64,000 nt of DNA, taken from CALMEC01 sp031366605. Its GTDB lineage: Bacteria > Actinomycetota > Thermoleophilia > Miltoncostaeales > Miltoncostaeaceae. The notes below the pieces were generated by a model. The model did no database searches. It saw only the letters and a program-made list of their open reading frames with translations, and was not told the origin of the DNA. The DNA is taken from positions 1 to 64,000 of the forward strand of contig JANLOO010000037.1 in NCBI GenBank assembly GCA_031366605.1. Reading direction: 5' to 3'. Below, piece by piece: positions 57,170 through 64,000 of this stretch. A program made the translations under genes and the position numbers. Every line of letters starts with the position of its first letter. Within the stretch, counting starts at the first letter, position 1.

Positions 57170-58254
57170 AGCGGCCCATCACACTCATCGCGCTCGCCAC
57201 GGCCTGCGTTCTTGCGACGGTCAGCCCTGCGATGGCGGCACGGACCCAGCGCCTCCTCAAAGGCTGGCCGACGGTCTCGCTGGGATTTTCGGGCAAGAAC
57301 GTCGTGCTGGCCGAATCGACCGCTCCCAGGATCGTGCCGGGCGGGTACACGGTCTTTCGCACGGACACGTTTCGTCTCCGGCTGACCGGTGACCGGCTCA
57401 ACGGCCGCGTGATCCCCGACATCGTCTTCCGCACGAGCGCGGGACAGACGACCGGCGGGCCCATCTTCGGCGATACCACGGGCAACTACATCATCATCGC
57501 GACCGGCAGGGGCTTCCCGACGCAGCCGGTGTTCTGCTGCACCCGCACGCCGCGGGACATCCCGCTGGAGCCGGACGGGCGCCCGGGCGCCCCGAAAACG
57601 ATCGCCGCGACCTTCGATGGACCCCTCGCTCGGTATTTGCTGCAGAACGCCGACGGCACCCACACGTTCGTCAGCTACACCGTCTCGGACACGCCCGGTC
57701 AACCGCTCTTCCAGCGCATCGCGCGTCCGTTGACGGGCGGCGCGCCGTCGCTTGCCGCGATGGCTCCGGGGATTCTGGCGACGGTGGACGCCGCAACGGG
57801 CAAGTCGATCCGGCTGACCACGACGTCGGCAGGCATCTACGACCCACTCGGTGAACTGGTCCTGCCAGTACAAGACGGGGTGGTGAAACGCCTGCACGTG
57901 ACACGATCGATGGTCGTCGCGCTCGTGCGGACCTCCTCAGGCTTCCAACTCGTCCGCATGGACGCGCCGTCGTGGAACCGCACCGTCATCTGGAGCGGGA
58001 CACGTCCGCCGGCTCTGACCGCTGCCGGTGACCGAACGGTGGTCTACGCCACCGACAACGTCGTCACGCAGAGCGTCCCCGGACGCAAGCGTGAGCTGAT
58101 GCGCCTGCGTGGCAAGATCGTCGCGCTCGCCACCGACGGCCGCCGAATCGCCATCGCCAACCGTTCGCAACGCGGCAAACCGCGCACGACCGCGATCATC
58201 GTCGCCTCGGTGCTGCAACCGCCCGGCGTCTACTCACCGGGAGGTGGATCGTGA
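57166..58254 (+). CDS. Secreted protein of unknown function, apparent CTG start
   Basis: A 362-residue protein. The frame has a clean signal peptide (LKRPITLIALATACVLATV, cleavage after SPAMA) that begins with CTG 57166. GGAGGAG ends exactly 5 nt before it, and CTGA overlaps the upstream stop. The next in-frame ATG (57232) is at the cleavage site and would delete the signal. The mature part has repeated beta-strand segments (TVSLGFSGKNVVLAEST, FVSYTVSDTPGQPLF, GVVKRLHVTRSMVVALVRT), possibly a propeller. It overlaps the GH gene (GTGA). Confidence 0.65.
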   Translation: MKRPITLIALATACVLATVSPAMAARTQRLLKGWPTVSLGFSGKNVVLAESTAPRIVPGGYTVFRTDTFRLRLTGDRLNGRVIPDIVFRTSAGQTTGGPIFGDTTGNYIIIATGRGFPTQPVFCCTRTPRDIPLEPDGRPGAPKTIAATFDGPLARYLLQNADGTHTFVSYTVSDTPGQPLFQRIARPLTGGAPSLAAMAPGILATVDAATGKSIRLTTTSAGIYDPLGELVLPVQDGVVKRLHVTRSMVVALVRTSSGFQLVRMDAPSWNRTVIWSGTRPPALTAAGDRTVVYATDNVVTQSVPGRKRELMRLRGKIVALATDGRRIAIANRSQRGKPRTTAIIVASVLQPPGVYSPGGGS

Positions 58255-59393
58255 CGCGACTCATCATGTGGATCGCGCTCCTCGTCGGCGGGGTGACGCC
58301 GGCATTCGGCGCCCCGGTCATCGCCATCGAAGACGACATGATCTGGCAGAACCCCACTGCCGCCGGGATCACCTCCCGCATCGACCTGGTCGCATCGACC
58401 GGCGCCAGGTACACACGGGTCGCCATGGACTGGCCGCAAATCGCACCGACACGACCCGCGAACCCTGAGGATCCCGCAGACCCGGCCTACGATTGGTCGC
58501 GGCACGACACGATCATCAGCGAATTGCGCGCCCGTGGCATCGGCACGATGATCACGCTCCACGGCACGCCGCCGTGGGCGTCAAACAGCGGGAAGTGGAA
58601 CGCGACGCCACGCACCGCCGACGCGGCGTCCTTCGCCGCCGCCGTCGCCACGCGGTACAACGGTAAATACCTCACGACGGGCGGCGGGGTGCTCCCGGCC
58701 ATCAAGAGCCTGAGCGTCCGCAACGAGCCGAACATCTCGATCTTCAACTCGCCGCAGTGCGGACGCGTGGGAGGGCGCTTGGTGCCCGTGGCACCCAAGG
58801 CGTACGCGGCACTGCTCAAAGCGTCCACGCCCAAGATCCGCGCGGTCAATCCGAACGTCATCATCGTCGCCGGTGAGATGGGCTCCAACTCGGCCGAGTC
58901 GGGAGGATGCAAGGCCGCTGACAGCTCCCTCGGGTCGGTCGAGTTCACCCGCCTGCTGCACACGGCACTGGGGGGCAAGCGCAACGTCCCCTTCGACATG
59001 TGGGGGCAGCACATCTACCCCGTCGGACCTCCGAATCTCGTGGCGGCGTTCCCGTCGTGGCGGAGCCTGTCCCAGATGACCGAAGTCCTCAACAAAATGC
59101 ACCCTCGAGGCCGGATGCCGGTCATGATCTCCGAGACCGGGTACACGACGAGCTACACGCCATTCCATCGCTACTTCGTCTCGGAGACGCAACAGGCCAA
59201 GTGGCTGGATTTGACCTTCCGCGAGGCGAAAAAGCATCCTGAGGTCGAGGCGGTCGTCTGGTTCAACATGCAGGACCAGCGCGATTGGACCGCGGGTTTG
59301 TTCCGAAGCGACGGCACCACGAAGCCGTCCTTCGACCGCTTTCGCAGCCTGGCCCTGGCCAACGTGCTCAACGCCAAGTGGGCGTTGCCGTAG
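58251..59393 (+). CDS. Secreted clan GH-A-like glycoside hydrolase
   Basis: A 380-residue protein with a signal peptide (LIMWIALLVGGVTPAFG, about 20 residues) and a TIM-barrel like GH39/GH5. The acid/base is in VRNEPN (Glu159) and the nucleophile in VMISETGYTT (Glu295); RVAMDWPQIAPTRPANP and GTPPWASNS are shared with the paralogue at 18914. Both catalytic glutamates are present, so it should be active. Its place next to an O-antigen-ligase-like protein and a glycosyltransferase suggests trimming or release of the polymer made there. The substrate is unknown. Confidence 0.75.
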   Translation: MTRLIMWIALLVGGVTPAFGAPVIAIEDDMIWQNPTAAGITSRIDLVASTGARYTRVAMDWPQIAPTRPANPEDPADPAYDWSRHDTIISELRARGIGTMITLHGTPPWASNSGKWNATPRTADAASFAAAVATRYNGKYLTTGGGVLPAIKSLSVRNEPNISIFNSPQCGRVGGRLVPVAPKAYAALLKASTPKIRAVNPNVIIVAGEMGSNSAESGGCKAADSSLGSVEFTRLLHTALGGKRNVPFDMWGQHIYPVGPPNLVAAFPSWRSLSQMTEVLNKMHPRGRMPVMISETGYTTSYTPFHRYFVSETQQAKWLDLTFREAKKHPEVEAVVWFNMQDQRDWTAGLFRSDGTTKPSFDRFRSLALANVLNAKWALP

Positions 59394-59437
59394 GCGACCC
59401 GGCGGACGGATCTCGGCGATGGACGTCGAAGGGATAT

Positions 59438-59471
59438 GACTGGTCGTCGCGCCCGCGCGCCACGACCAGTC
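59438..59471 (+). terminator. 10-bp hairpin after the GH gene
   Basis: GACTGGTCGT (59438-59447) pairs perfectly with ACGACCAGTC (59462-59471) around a 14-nt GC-rich loop, 45 nt after the stop and 20 nt before the next start. It may end the upstream operon or act as an operator for the next one. Confidence 0.5.
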
Positions 59472-59490
59472 TCGCGCAGACAATTCTGAG

Positions 59491-60549
59491 ATGACCGACG
59501 CACCCACGATCCAAATGACGGCTCCGCCGGCTGATGCGCGGCGCACCCGCCCCATCGTCGGTGTCGGCCTGATCGCGTTGTTCGGTGTGGGGCTCGCGGT
59601 ATTCCTGGCACCATTCGCGTTTCCCACCCCACCGCCGATCGTGACCCGCTTTCAGACGACCAAGCAGTTCAGCCCGACTGGCGACGGCACACGCGAGATC
59701 GCGCGCGTCGCGGTCCGCCTGAGCGAGCCGAGCACCGTGGACGTCGAGATCCAGGGACTGGACGGCACACCCGTCAAGCGCCTGATCTCAGAGCGCCGTC
59801 CCGCAGGCATCGTTTCGCTCGCGTGGGACGGCACGAGTGACCAGGCGCAACCCGCACCGGACGGTCGTTACGTCGTCAGCCTGCGCGCGGCGGCCGGACG
59901 CAAGCAGTTCAAGCTGAGCCGGCGGGTGGTGCTGGACCGCCAGGCGCCGCCGCTCGGCACCCTTTCGGTGCAGTCCGCTGCGATCGCGGGGCCGGGCGAC
60001 GGCGAATGCCGGGTCGCCGCGACCGCACTCGATCGAGGCGCGCTCGGCATCGAGGTGTTGCCCGCTGCCAGTGCCCCCGCAATCGCGCGTTTTGGACCGA
60101 AGAACGTCACCGCCGGCGAGACGAGCCTGTGGAATTGGGATGGCAAGCGGGCCGATGGAACCGCCACGGCACCCGGGTTGTACGTCGTGCGCGCGATCCT
60201 GAGCGACGTCCCCGGCAACAGGTCTGAGCAATCCACGACGTGTTGGGTGGGCCATCTCTTGGGTGCCACGCTTCCGGCGCGACCCAAGCTCGGGACTCGG
60301 GTGCGCGTTGCGTTGCGCGGACCGGATGGCGCGCCGGTCGCGCCATCGACGCGTGTCGGACTCGCCATCTTCCGTCGGATCGGCGACCCAGGCACCGCGT
60401 CCCAGGTGTTGGGGCCCCGCGTCGGCGCGAAGTCGAGCGGGAACGCCGGGTCCGTCAGCATCCAACTGCCACGAAAGATCCCCGCGGCCGACCTTTGGAT
60501 CGTCGCAACCACTGACGCGGGACGGGCGCTGATCCCGTTGCGCCCATGA
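59491..60549 (+). CDS. Membrane-anchored protein with FlgD-like Ig repeats
   Basis: A 352-residue protein. One membrane segment (about 22-43) follows a short cytoplasmic tail. The outer part holds at least two FlgD-type Ig-like modules, each ending in WDGTSDQAQPAPDGRYVVSLRA- or WDGKRADGTATAPGLYVVRA-type motifs. Such modules are structural or carbohydrate-binding scaffolds in secreted proteins. The stop overlaps the O-antigen-ligase-like gene. It probably aids polymer export or attachment, which is inference. Confidence 0.65.
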   Translation: MTDAPTIQMTAPPADARRTRPIVGVGLIALFGVGLAVFLAPFAFPTPPPIVTRFQTTKQFSPTGDGTREIARVAVRLSEPSTVDVEIQGLDGTPVKRLISERRPAGIVSLAWDGTSDQAQPAPDGRYVVSLRAAAGRKQFKLSRRVVLDRQAPPLGTLSVQSAAIAGPGDGECRVAATALDRGALGIEVLPAASAPAIARFGPKNVTAGETSLWNWDGKRADGTATAPGLYVVRAILSDVPGNRSEQSTTCWVGHLLGATLPARPKLGTRVRVALRGPDGAPVAPSTRVGLAIFRRIGDPGTASQVLGPRVGAKSSGNAGSVSIQLPRKIPAADLWIVATTDAGRALIPLRP

Positions 60550-62114
60550 CCACCGTCGAGTCATTCCAGGCCGTCGCGGCGCTCGGGGCAGCCGCCGGCG
60601 TGCTCGCGCTGCTCATCCCCGGGCGCGGTCCGGCGTCGGGAACCCCGCGGATCGCGGCCGCGCTTGCGCTGACCGTCGCGTCGTGGCTGTTGCTCGTCGG
60701 GAGCCTGGTCTCGCGCACCAGCCTTGACACGATCATTGACAAGCTGGGTTCACCCACTCGCCTCGGGGCCGTCGTGATCGGCGTGGGCGTGGGCCTCGTC
60801 ATCAGCCTGCTGCTCGTACGACTGTGCATTCGGCGCCCGGTGGTGTGGCTGGTGCTCGTCGCGATCGCGCTCCCCATCCGCGTCCCGGTGTCACTGGGGA
60901 GCGACCTGGGCGGCAACCTCCTCATCCCGCTCTACTGGGTCATCGCCATCGGCGTCGTCGCCTGGATTTGGGGACAGCGACGCGGCGGCCTCGCGAACGC
61001 CCTCGATCGCCGTTCGCTGCTCGATATCCCGATCGCCACGTTCACGGCATTCTCGCTCGCGTCCATTTGGTGGAGCGGAGACATCCATGAGGGCACCACC
61101 AAAGCGGTGTTCTTCTACATCCCGTTCGTGATCCTCTACCGCCTCGTGGTCAACTGGTGGCCGCTCGCCACCAATCCGCTCCGTGCGGTGGCATGGACCA
61201 CGATCGGCATGGCCGTGCCGATCGCTGCGGTCGCCGTCGCCCAGTTGGCGACCCACACGATCTGGTGGAACGACACGCTCAAGCAGGGCAACGTGTACAA
61301 CCGCTTCTTCCGTGCGAACGGGATCTTCTACGACCCCAACATCCTGGGGCGATACCTGATGGTGGCGTTGACGATCGTCGCCGCCTACGCCGTGGTCACC
61401 AGCCGCCGCCGCGAGCTGCTGGGGTTGGGACTCGCCGCCGCCGCCCTGGCCGCCGGACTGGTCGTCACGTTCTCGCGATCCAGCGCACTCGGCCTGATGG
61501 TCGCCGTCGCCCTACTGGCGGTCCGCGCGTTCGGCTGGCGGCGCACAGTGCTTGTCGGGGTCGGCGCACTCGTCCTGATCGGCGGTCCTGTCGTGACGGT
61601 CAATTCACACGTTCGCGACAAGGTGTCGTCGGCGACCGGCCTTGCCAGCACCGGTGAGGGGCGATTCCGCCTGGTCAGCGGTGGCGTCACGCTGTGGAAG
61701 ACCGAGCCGGTCAAGGGTGTCGGGCTCGGCGCGTTCGCGCAGGAGTACCGCACGACGCTTCCACGCAAACAGGAGGTCAAGACCAGGGTGTTCATCTCGC
61801 ACACGGCTCCGGTCACCGTCTTGGCCGAACTCGGCGTGATCGGATTTGCCCTCTTGCTCGCCCTCCTCGGCGTCGCAACCGCCGTGTTGTGGCGTGGTTC
61901 GCGACGAAACCCCGGCGCCGCCGGTTTCGCGCAGTGGACGATCCTGGCGATCCTGATCGGGATCTTCGTCCACAGCCTGCTCTACTCCGCGTTCTTCGAG
62001 GATCCCTACGTGTGGATCCTCGCCGCCATCGGTGTCGCAGTCGGCGCCGCCCAGCCGGTCCAGGTGCGGGAAGCGACGCAGGCGATGCCGGTCGTCGTCT
62101 CCGCCACGGGGTAG
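60546..62114 (+). CDS. O-antigen ligase/Wzy-like polysaccharide membrane enzyme
   Basis: A 522-residue polytopic protein with about 12 membrane segments. The long outer loop near residues 245-270 has NRFFRANGIFYDPNILGRYLM, and the second loop (about 355-425) has GLASTGEGRFRLVSGGVTLW and the conserved VFISHTAPVTVLAELG, which resembles the H-N-x-x-L motif of WaaL/Wzy (PF04932) with Ala for Leu. It likely polymerises or ligates lipid-linked repeats. It follows an Ig-repeat protein and precedes a GT4 by 2 nt. Confidence 0.75.
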   Translation: MTTVESFQAVAALGAAAGVLALLIPGRGPASGTPRIAAALALTVASWLLLVGSLVSRTSLDTIIDKLGSPTRLGAVVIGVGVGLVISLLLVRLCIRRPVVWLVLVAIALPIRVPVSLGSDLGGNLLIPLYWVIAIGVVAWIWGQRRGGLANALDRRSLLDIPIATFTAFSLASIWWSGDIHEGTTKAVFFYIPFVILYRLVVNWWPLATNPLRAVAWTTIGMAVPIAAVAVAQLATHTIWWNDTLKQGNVYNRFFRANGIFYDPNILGRYLMVALTIVAAYAVVTSRRRELLGLGLAAAALAAGLVVTFSRSSALGLMVAVALLAVRAFGWRRTVLVGVGALVLIGGPVVTVNSHVRDKVSSATGLASTGEGRFRLVSGGVTLWKTEPVKGVGLGAFAQEYRTTLPRKQEVKTRVFISHTAPVTVLAELGVIGFALLLALLGVATAVLWRGSRRNPGAAGFAQWTILAILIGIFVHSLLYSAFFEDPYVWILAAIGVAVGAAQPVQVREATQAMPVVVSATG

Positions 62115-62116
62115 TC

Positions 62117-63202
62117 GTGCAGGACGAACCCCTGCGCATCCTCTGTCTCAGCAACATGTACCCGGGGCCGAACAACCCCGACTACGGCGCGTTCATCGAG
62201 GTCATGTGCGACGCCATCGAGCGATCGGGCCACGAGGTCGAGCGGGTCGTGATCGACACACGCGCGCGCGGGCCGCTGCACACTCCGGCCAAGTACGCGG
62301 GGCTCGCGGCGCGCGCGGTCGCGCGTACACGGCAGGCCGACGTCATATACGCGCACTTCTTGTTCCCGACGGGCGCGATCGCTGCTGCCAGCGGCCGTCT
62401 GTTGAGCCGCCCGTGGGTCATCACCGCCCACGGGCAGGACGTGCGCAACCTGCGTAACCCGGGACTGCGCATGCTGACGGCCGGCGCCGTTCGGGATGCC
62501 GCGGCGGTCATCGCCGTCAGCCGCTACTTGGCCGACGAGCTTCGGGCGTCGGGCTTGCGACTGCCGCCGGTGCACATCGCCGACATGGGTGTCGACGTGA
62601 CGCGCTTTCGACCGGCGGATCGCAGCGATGCCCGCACCCGCCTGGGCCTGGGGGCCGGTCCGCTCGTGCTCGCCGTCGGCGGACTGACCGAGCGCAAGAA
62701 CCCGCTGCGCCTGCTGCAGGCGTTTCGCCAGGTGCATGGCGCGCACCCCGACGCGACGATGGCATTCGTCGGCGATGGCCCGCTGGCCGGGTCGATACGT
62801 GCCGGCGCCACGCGATGGGGCCTCGACGACGCGCTGGTCATGCCGGGCGCGCTGCCAAACCACGCGGTCGCCGACTGGTTGGCCGCGTCGGACGTCCTTG
62901 CGCTGCCGAGCCTTGTCGAGCCGCTTGGCGTCGTCGCACTCGAGGCGCTCGCGAGCGGTCGCCCGGTCGCGGCGACACGCGTGGGCGGCGCCGTCGAGGT
63001 GGTCGGGCGCGCCGGCGCAACCGTCGATCCGCTCGATCCCGGGTCAATCGCGCGAGGCCTGCTTCGACTGATCGCCGACCCCCCGACGCCGGCGATCTGC
63101 CGTGCCGCGGCGGAGGCCCACAGCGTCCAACGACAGGCCGCTCGTGTGGTGTCGGTGCTGCGCGGCGCGGTCAACCGGCGCGCGTCGCTTCGGTCACCGT
63201 AA
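62117..63202 (+). CDS. GT4-family glycosyltransferase
   Basis: A 361-residue GT-B enzyme. It starts LRILCLSNMYPGPNNPDYGAF, has AHGQDVRNLRNPGLRM, IADMGVDVTRFRPADRSDAR, and VGGLTERKNPLRLLQAF in the donor domain, and the E-x7-E-like PSLVEPLGVVALEALASGRPV. Such enzymes add hexoses to lipid-linked or lipid acceptors in surface polysaccharide synthesis. GTG 62117 is chosen because earlier residues belong to another frame. The 3' end overlaps the GGDEF/HD-GYP gene by 32 nt. Confidence 0.85.
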   Translation: MQDEPLRILCLSNMYPGPNNPDYGAFIEVMCDAIERSGHEVERVVIDTRARGPLHTPAKYAGLAARAVARTRQADVIYAHFLFPTGAIAAASGRLLSRPWVITAHGQDVRNLRNPGLRMLTAGAVRDAAAVIAVSRYLADELRASGLRLPPVHIADMGVDVTRFRPADRSDARTRLGLGAGPLVLAVGGLTERKNPLRLLQAFRQVHGAHPDATMAFVGDGPLAGSIRAGATRWGLDDALVMPGALPNHAVADWLAASDVLALPSLVEPLGVVALEALASGRPVAATRVGGAVEVVGRAGATVDPLDPGSIARGLLRLIADPPTPAICRAAAEAHSVQRQAARVVSVLRGAVNRRASLRSP

Positions 63203-64000
63203 GGCGCCCGTCCGCCTGCAACTCCTGCAACGCCTGCGCAACCTGCGGATCGAATTGACTGTCCGAGCAGCTGCGGACCTCGGTCAGCGCCGCGACCGGC
63301 GTTCGTGGCACGCCGTAGACGCGGACGCTCGTCATGGCATCCCATGCGTCGGCCACCGCGAGGATGCGGGCGCCGTCAGGGATCACCGTCCCGGACAACC
63401 CGTCCGGATACCCGAGCCCATCCCAGCGCTCGTGATGGCCGCGTACCCACGTGACCTGCTCCGGTTGGAGCACGTCTGAGACGATCTCCGCTCCCAGACG
63501 TGCGTGCATCTCGACCTCATGCCGCTCGTCCGGCGTCAGGCGCTCGGGCTTGAGCAACAGGTTGTCGGGTACGCCGATCTTGCCCACGTCGTGGAGCAAC
63601 GCGGCTTCTTCGAGCAGAATCAGGCGGTCCTGACTCCAACCGAGCTGCGAACCGAGCCGCACCGCCACGGCCGCCACCCGCTCGGCATGACGCGCGGTGG
63701 ACGGATCCTTGACGTCAACCGCGCGGGCGAGCGCTCTGAGCGCCGTCACCCCCTGACTGCGCGCCAGACGCTCGGCGCGCTCAGTCACCGAGAGCTCGTG
63801 CACCACCTCGGGTGAGTAACGCAGCGTCACATTGCGTCCATGCGCCTTGGCCCAGTAGAGCGCCCCATCCGCCAGACGCAGCAGGTTGCCGGCATCGGCG
63901 GCTTGCGTCAGGTCGGCCACGCCTGCAGAGGCCGTCACATATCCGACGCCGGCGGCAAACGGGGCGTCAGCCACCGCCCGGCGGGCGCGCTCGGCGGCCC
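63171..64000 (-). CDS. GGDEF/HD-GYP protein, C-terminal part (cut by window edge)
   Basis: The frame is open to the right edge, so the N-terminal part is missing; 275 codons are visible. The first residues (AERARRAVADAPF, then TASAGVADL and ALYWAKAHGRN) are the end of a GGDEF domain. An HD-GYP domain follows, with LLHDVGKIGVPD, HARLGAEIV, GHHERWDGLGYPDGL and RILAVADAWDAMTS. HD-GYP domains hydrolyse cyclic-di-GMP, so this could lower the signal produced by the Wsp-like system 15 kb away. Whether the GGDEF part is active cannot be seen. Confidence 0.88.
   Translation of the reverse strand, partial: AAERARRAVADAPFAAGVGYVTASAGVADLTQAADAGNLLRLADGALYWAKAHGRNVTLRYSPEVVHELSVTERAERLARSQGVTALRALARAVDVKDPSTARHAERVAAVAVRLGSQLGWSQDRLILLEEAALLHDVGKIGVPDNLLLKPERLTPDERHEVEMHARLGAEIVSDVLQPEQVTWVRGHHERWDGLGYPDGLSGTVIPDGARILAVADAWDAMTSVRVYGVPRTPVAALTEVRSCSDSQFDPQVAQALQELQADGRLTVTEATRAG

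Noticed and set aside
1..64000. tRNA, rRNA, transposase, integrase or attachment sites
   Set aside because: I looked for typical tRNA T-arm sequences, transposase motifs and long terminal repeats by eye and found none. A tRNAscan or ISfinder run would be decisive.

Overview
The window is 64 kb of GC-rich (roughly two-thirds G+C by eye), gene-dense DNA from a bacterial chromosome. GTG and TTG starts are frequent, and stop/start overlaps of the ATGA or GTGA type join many genes. The content points to a high-GC actinobacterium: glucosyl-3-phosphoglycerate synthase, two luciferase-like (probably F420-dependent) oxidoreductases, an LppX/LprAFG-like lipoprotein, a mycobacterial AhpE-like peroxiredoxin, and many membrane glycosyltransferase-like proteins. 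My best guess is the Thermoleophilia/Solirubrobacterales. That is inference, since no rRNA is present. I saw no rRNA, tRNA, IS element, prophage or CRISPR array.

1-9 kb: a truncated rmlA diverges from gpgS-gpgP (glucosylglycerate synthesis). A mazEF-type pair follows, then glycerate kinase and an SDR on the minus strand. A PhoR/PhoB-like two-component pair diverges from an HtrA protease, with an 11-bp-spaced direct-repeat operator between them. 9-18 kb: a secreted repeat protein, a GT87 enzyme, pyruvate dehydrogenase E1a-E1b-E2, a methyltransferase, lipB, two tiny genes, and ahpE followed by an 8-cysteine metallothionein-like gene. 18-24 kb: a tightly coupled minus-strand operon (MFS-MFS-LLM-GH-like-rlmN). 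24-27 kb: trxB-trxA-fmdB-csoR/cstR with an upstream palindromic operator. 27-41 kb: cell-envelope genes (PBP1A, membrane GT-C-like proteins, DUF2079, UPF0104, L,D-transpeptidase, orphan OpuAC protein, GT2). 40-47 kb: molybdenum-cofactor genes moeA, moaC and mog, a TetR with a poly-lysine tail, a degenerate M28-like membrane protein, and an OtsA-like GT20.

47-64 kb is the most distinctive part. CheW, CheR-TPR, CheW, hybrid CheA-REC and CheB occur in this order, with a REC-GGDEF gene diverging from them. This is the component list and order of the pseudomonad Wsp surface-sensing system (WspB-C-D-E-F plus WspR), but no methyl-accepting receptor (WspA) is present. Downstream lie a lipoprotein, an LLM enzyme, a secreted protein that apparently starts with CTG, a clan-A-like glycoside hydrolase, an O-antigen-ligase/Wzy-like protein, a GT4 glycosyltransferase and a GGDEF/HD-GYP protein cut by the right edge. 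The simplest reading is a Wsp-like, cyclic-di-GMP-producing surface-sensing module next to an exopolysaccharide locus.

Two features recur. Many genes have a TAnnnT -10-like hexamer 5-8 nt before the start codon and no Shine-Dalgarno, which suggests leaderless transcripts. Convergent neighbours often overlap at their 3' ends.
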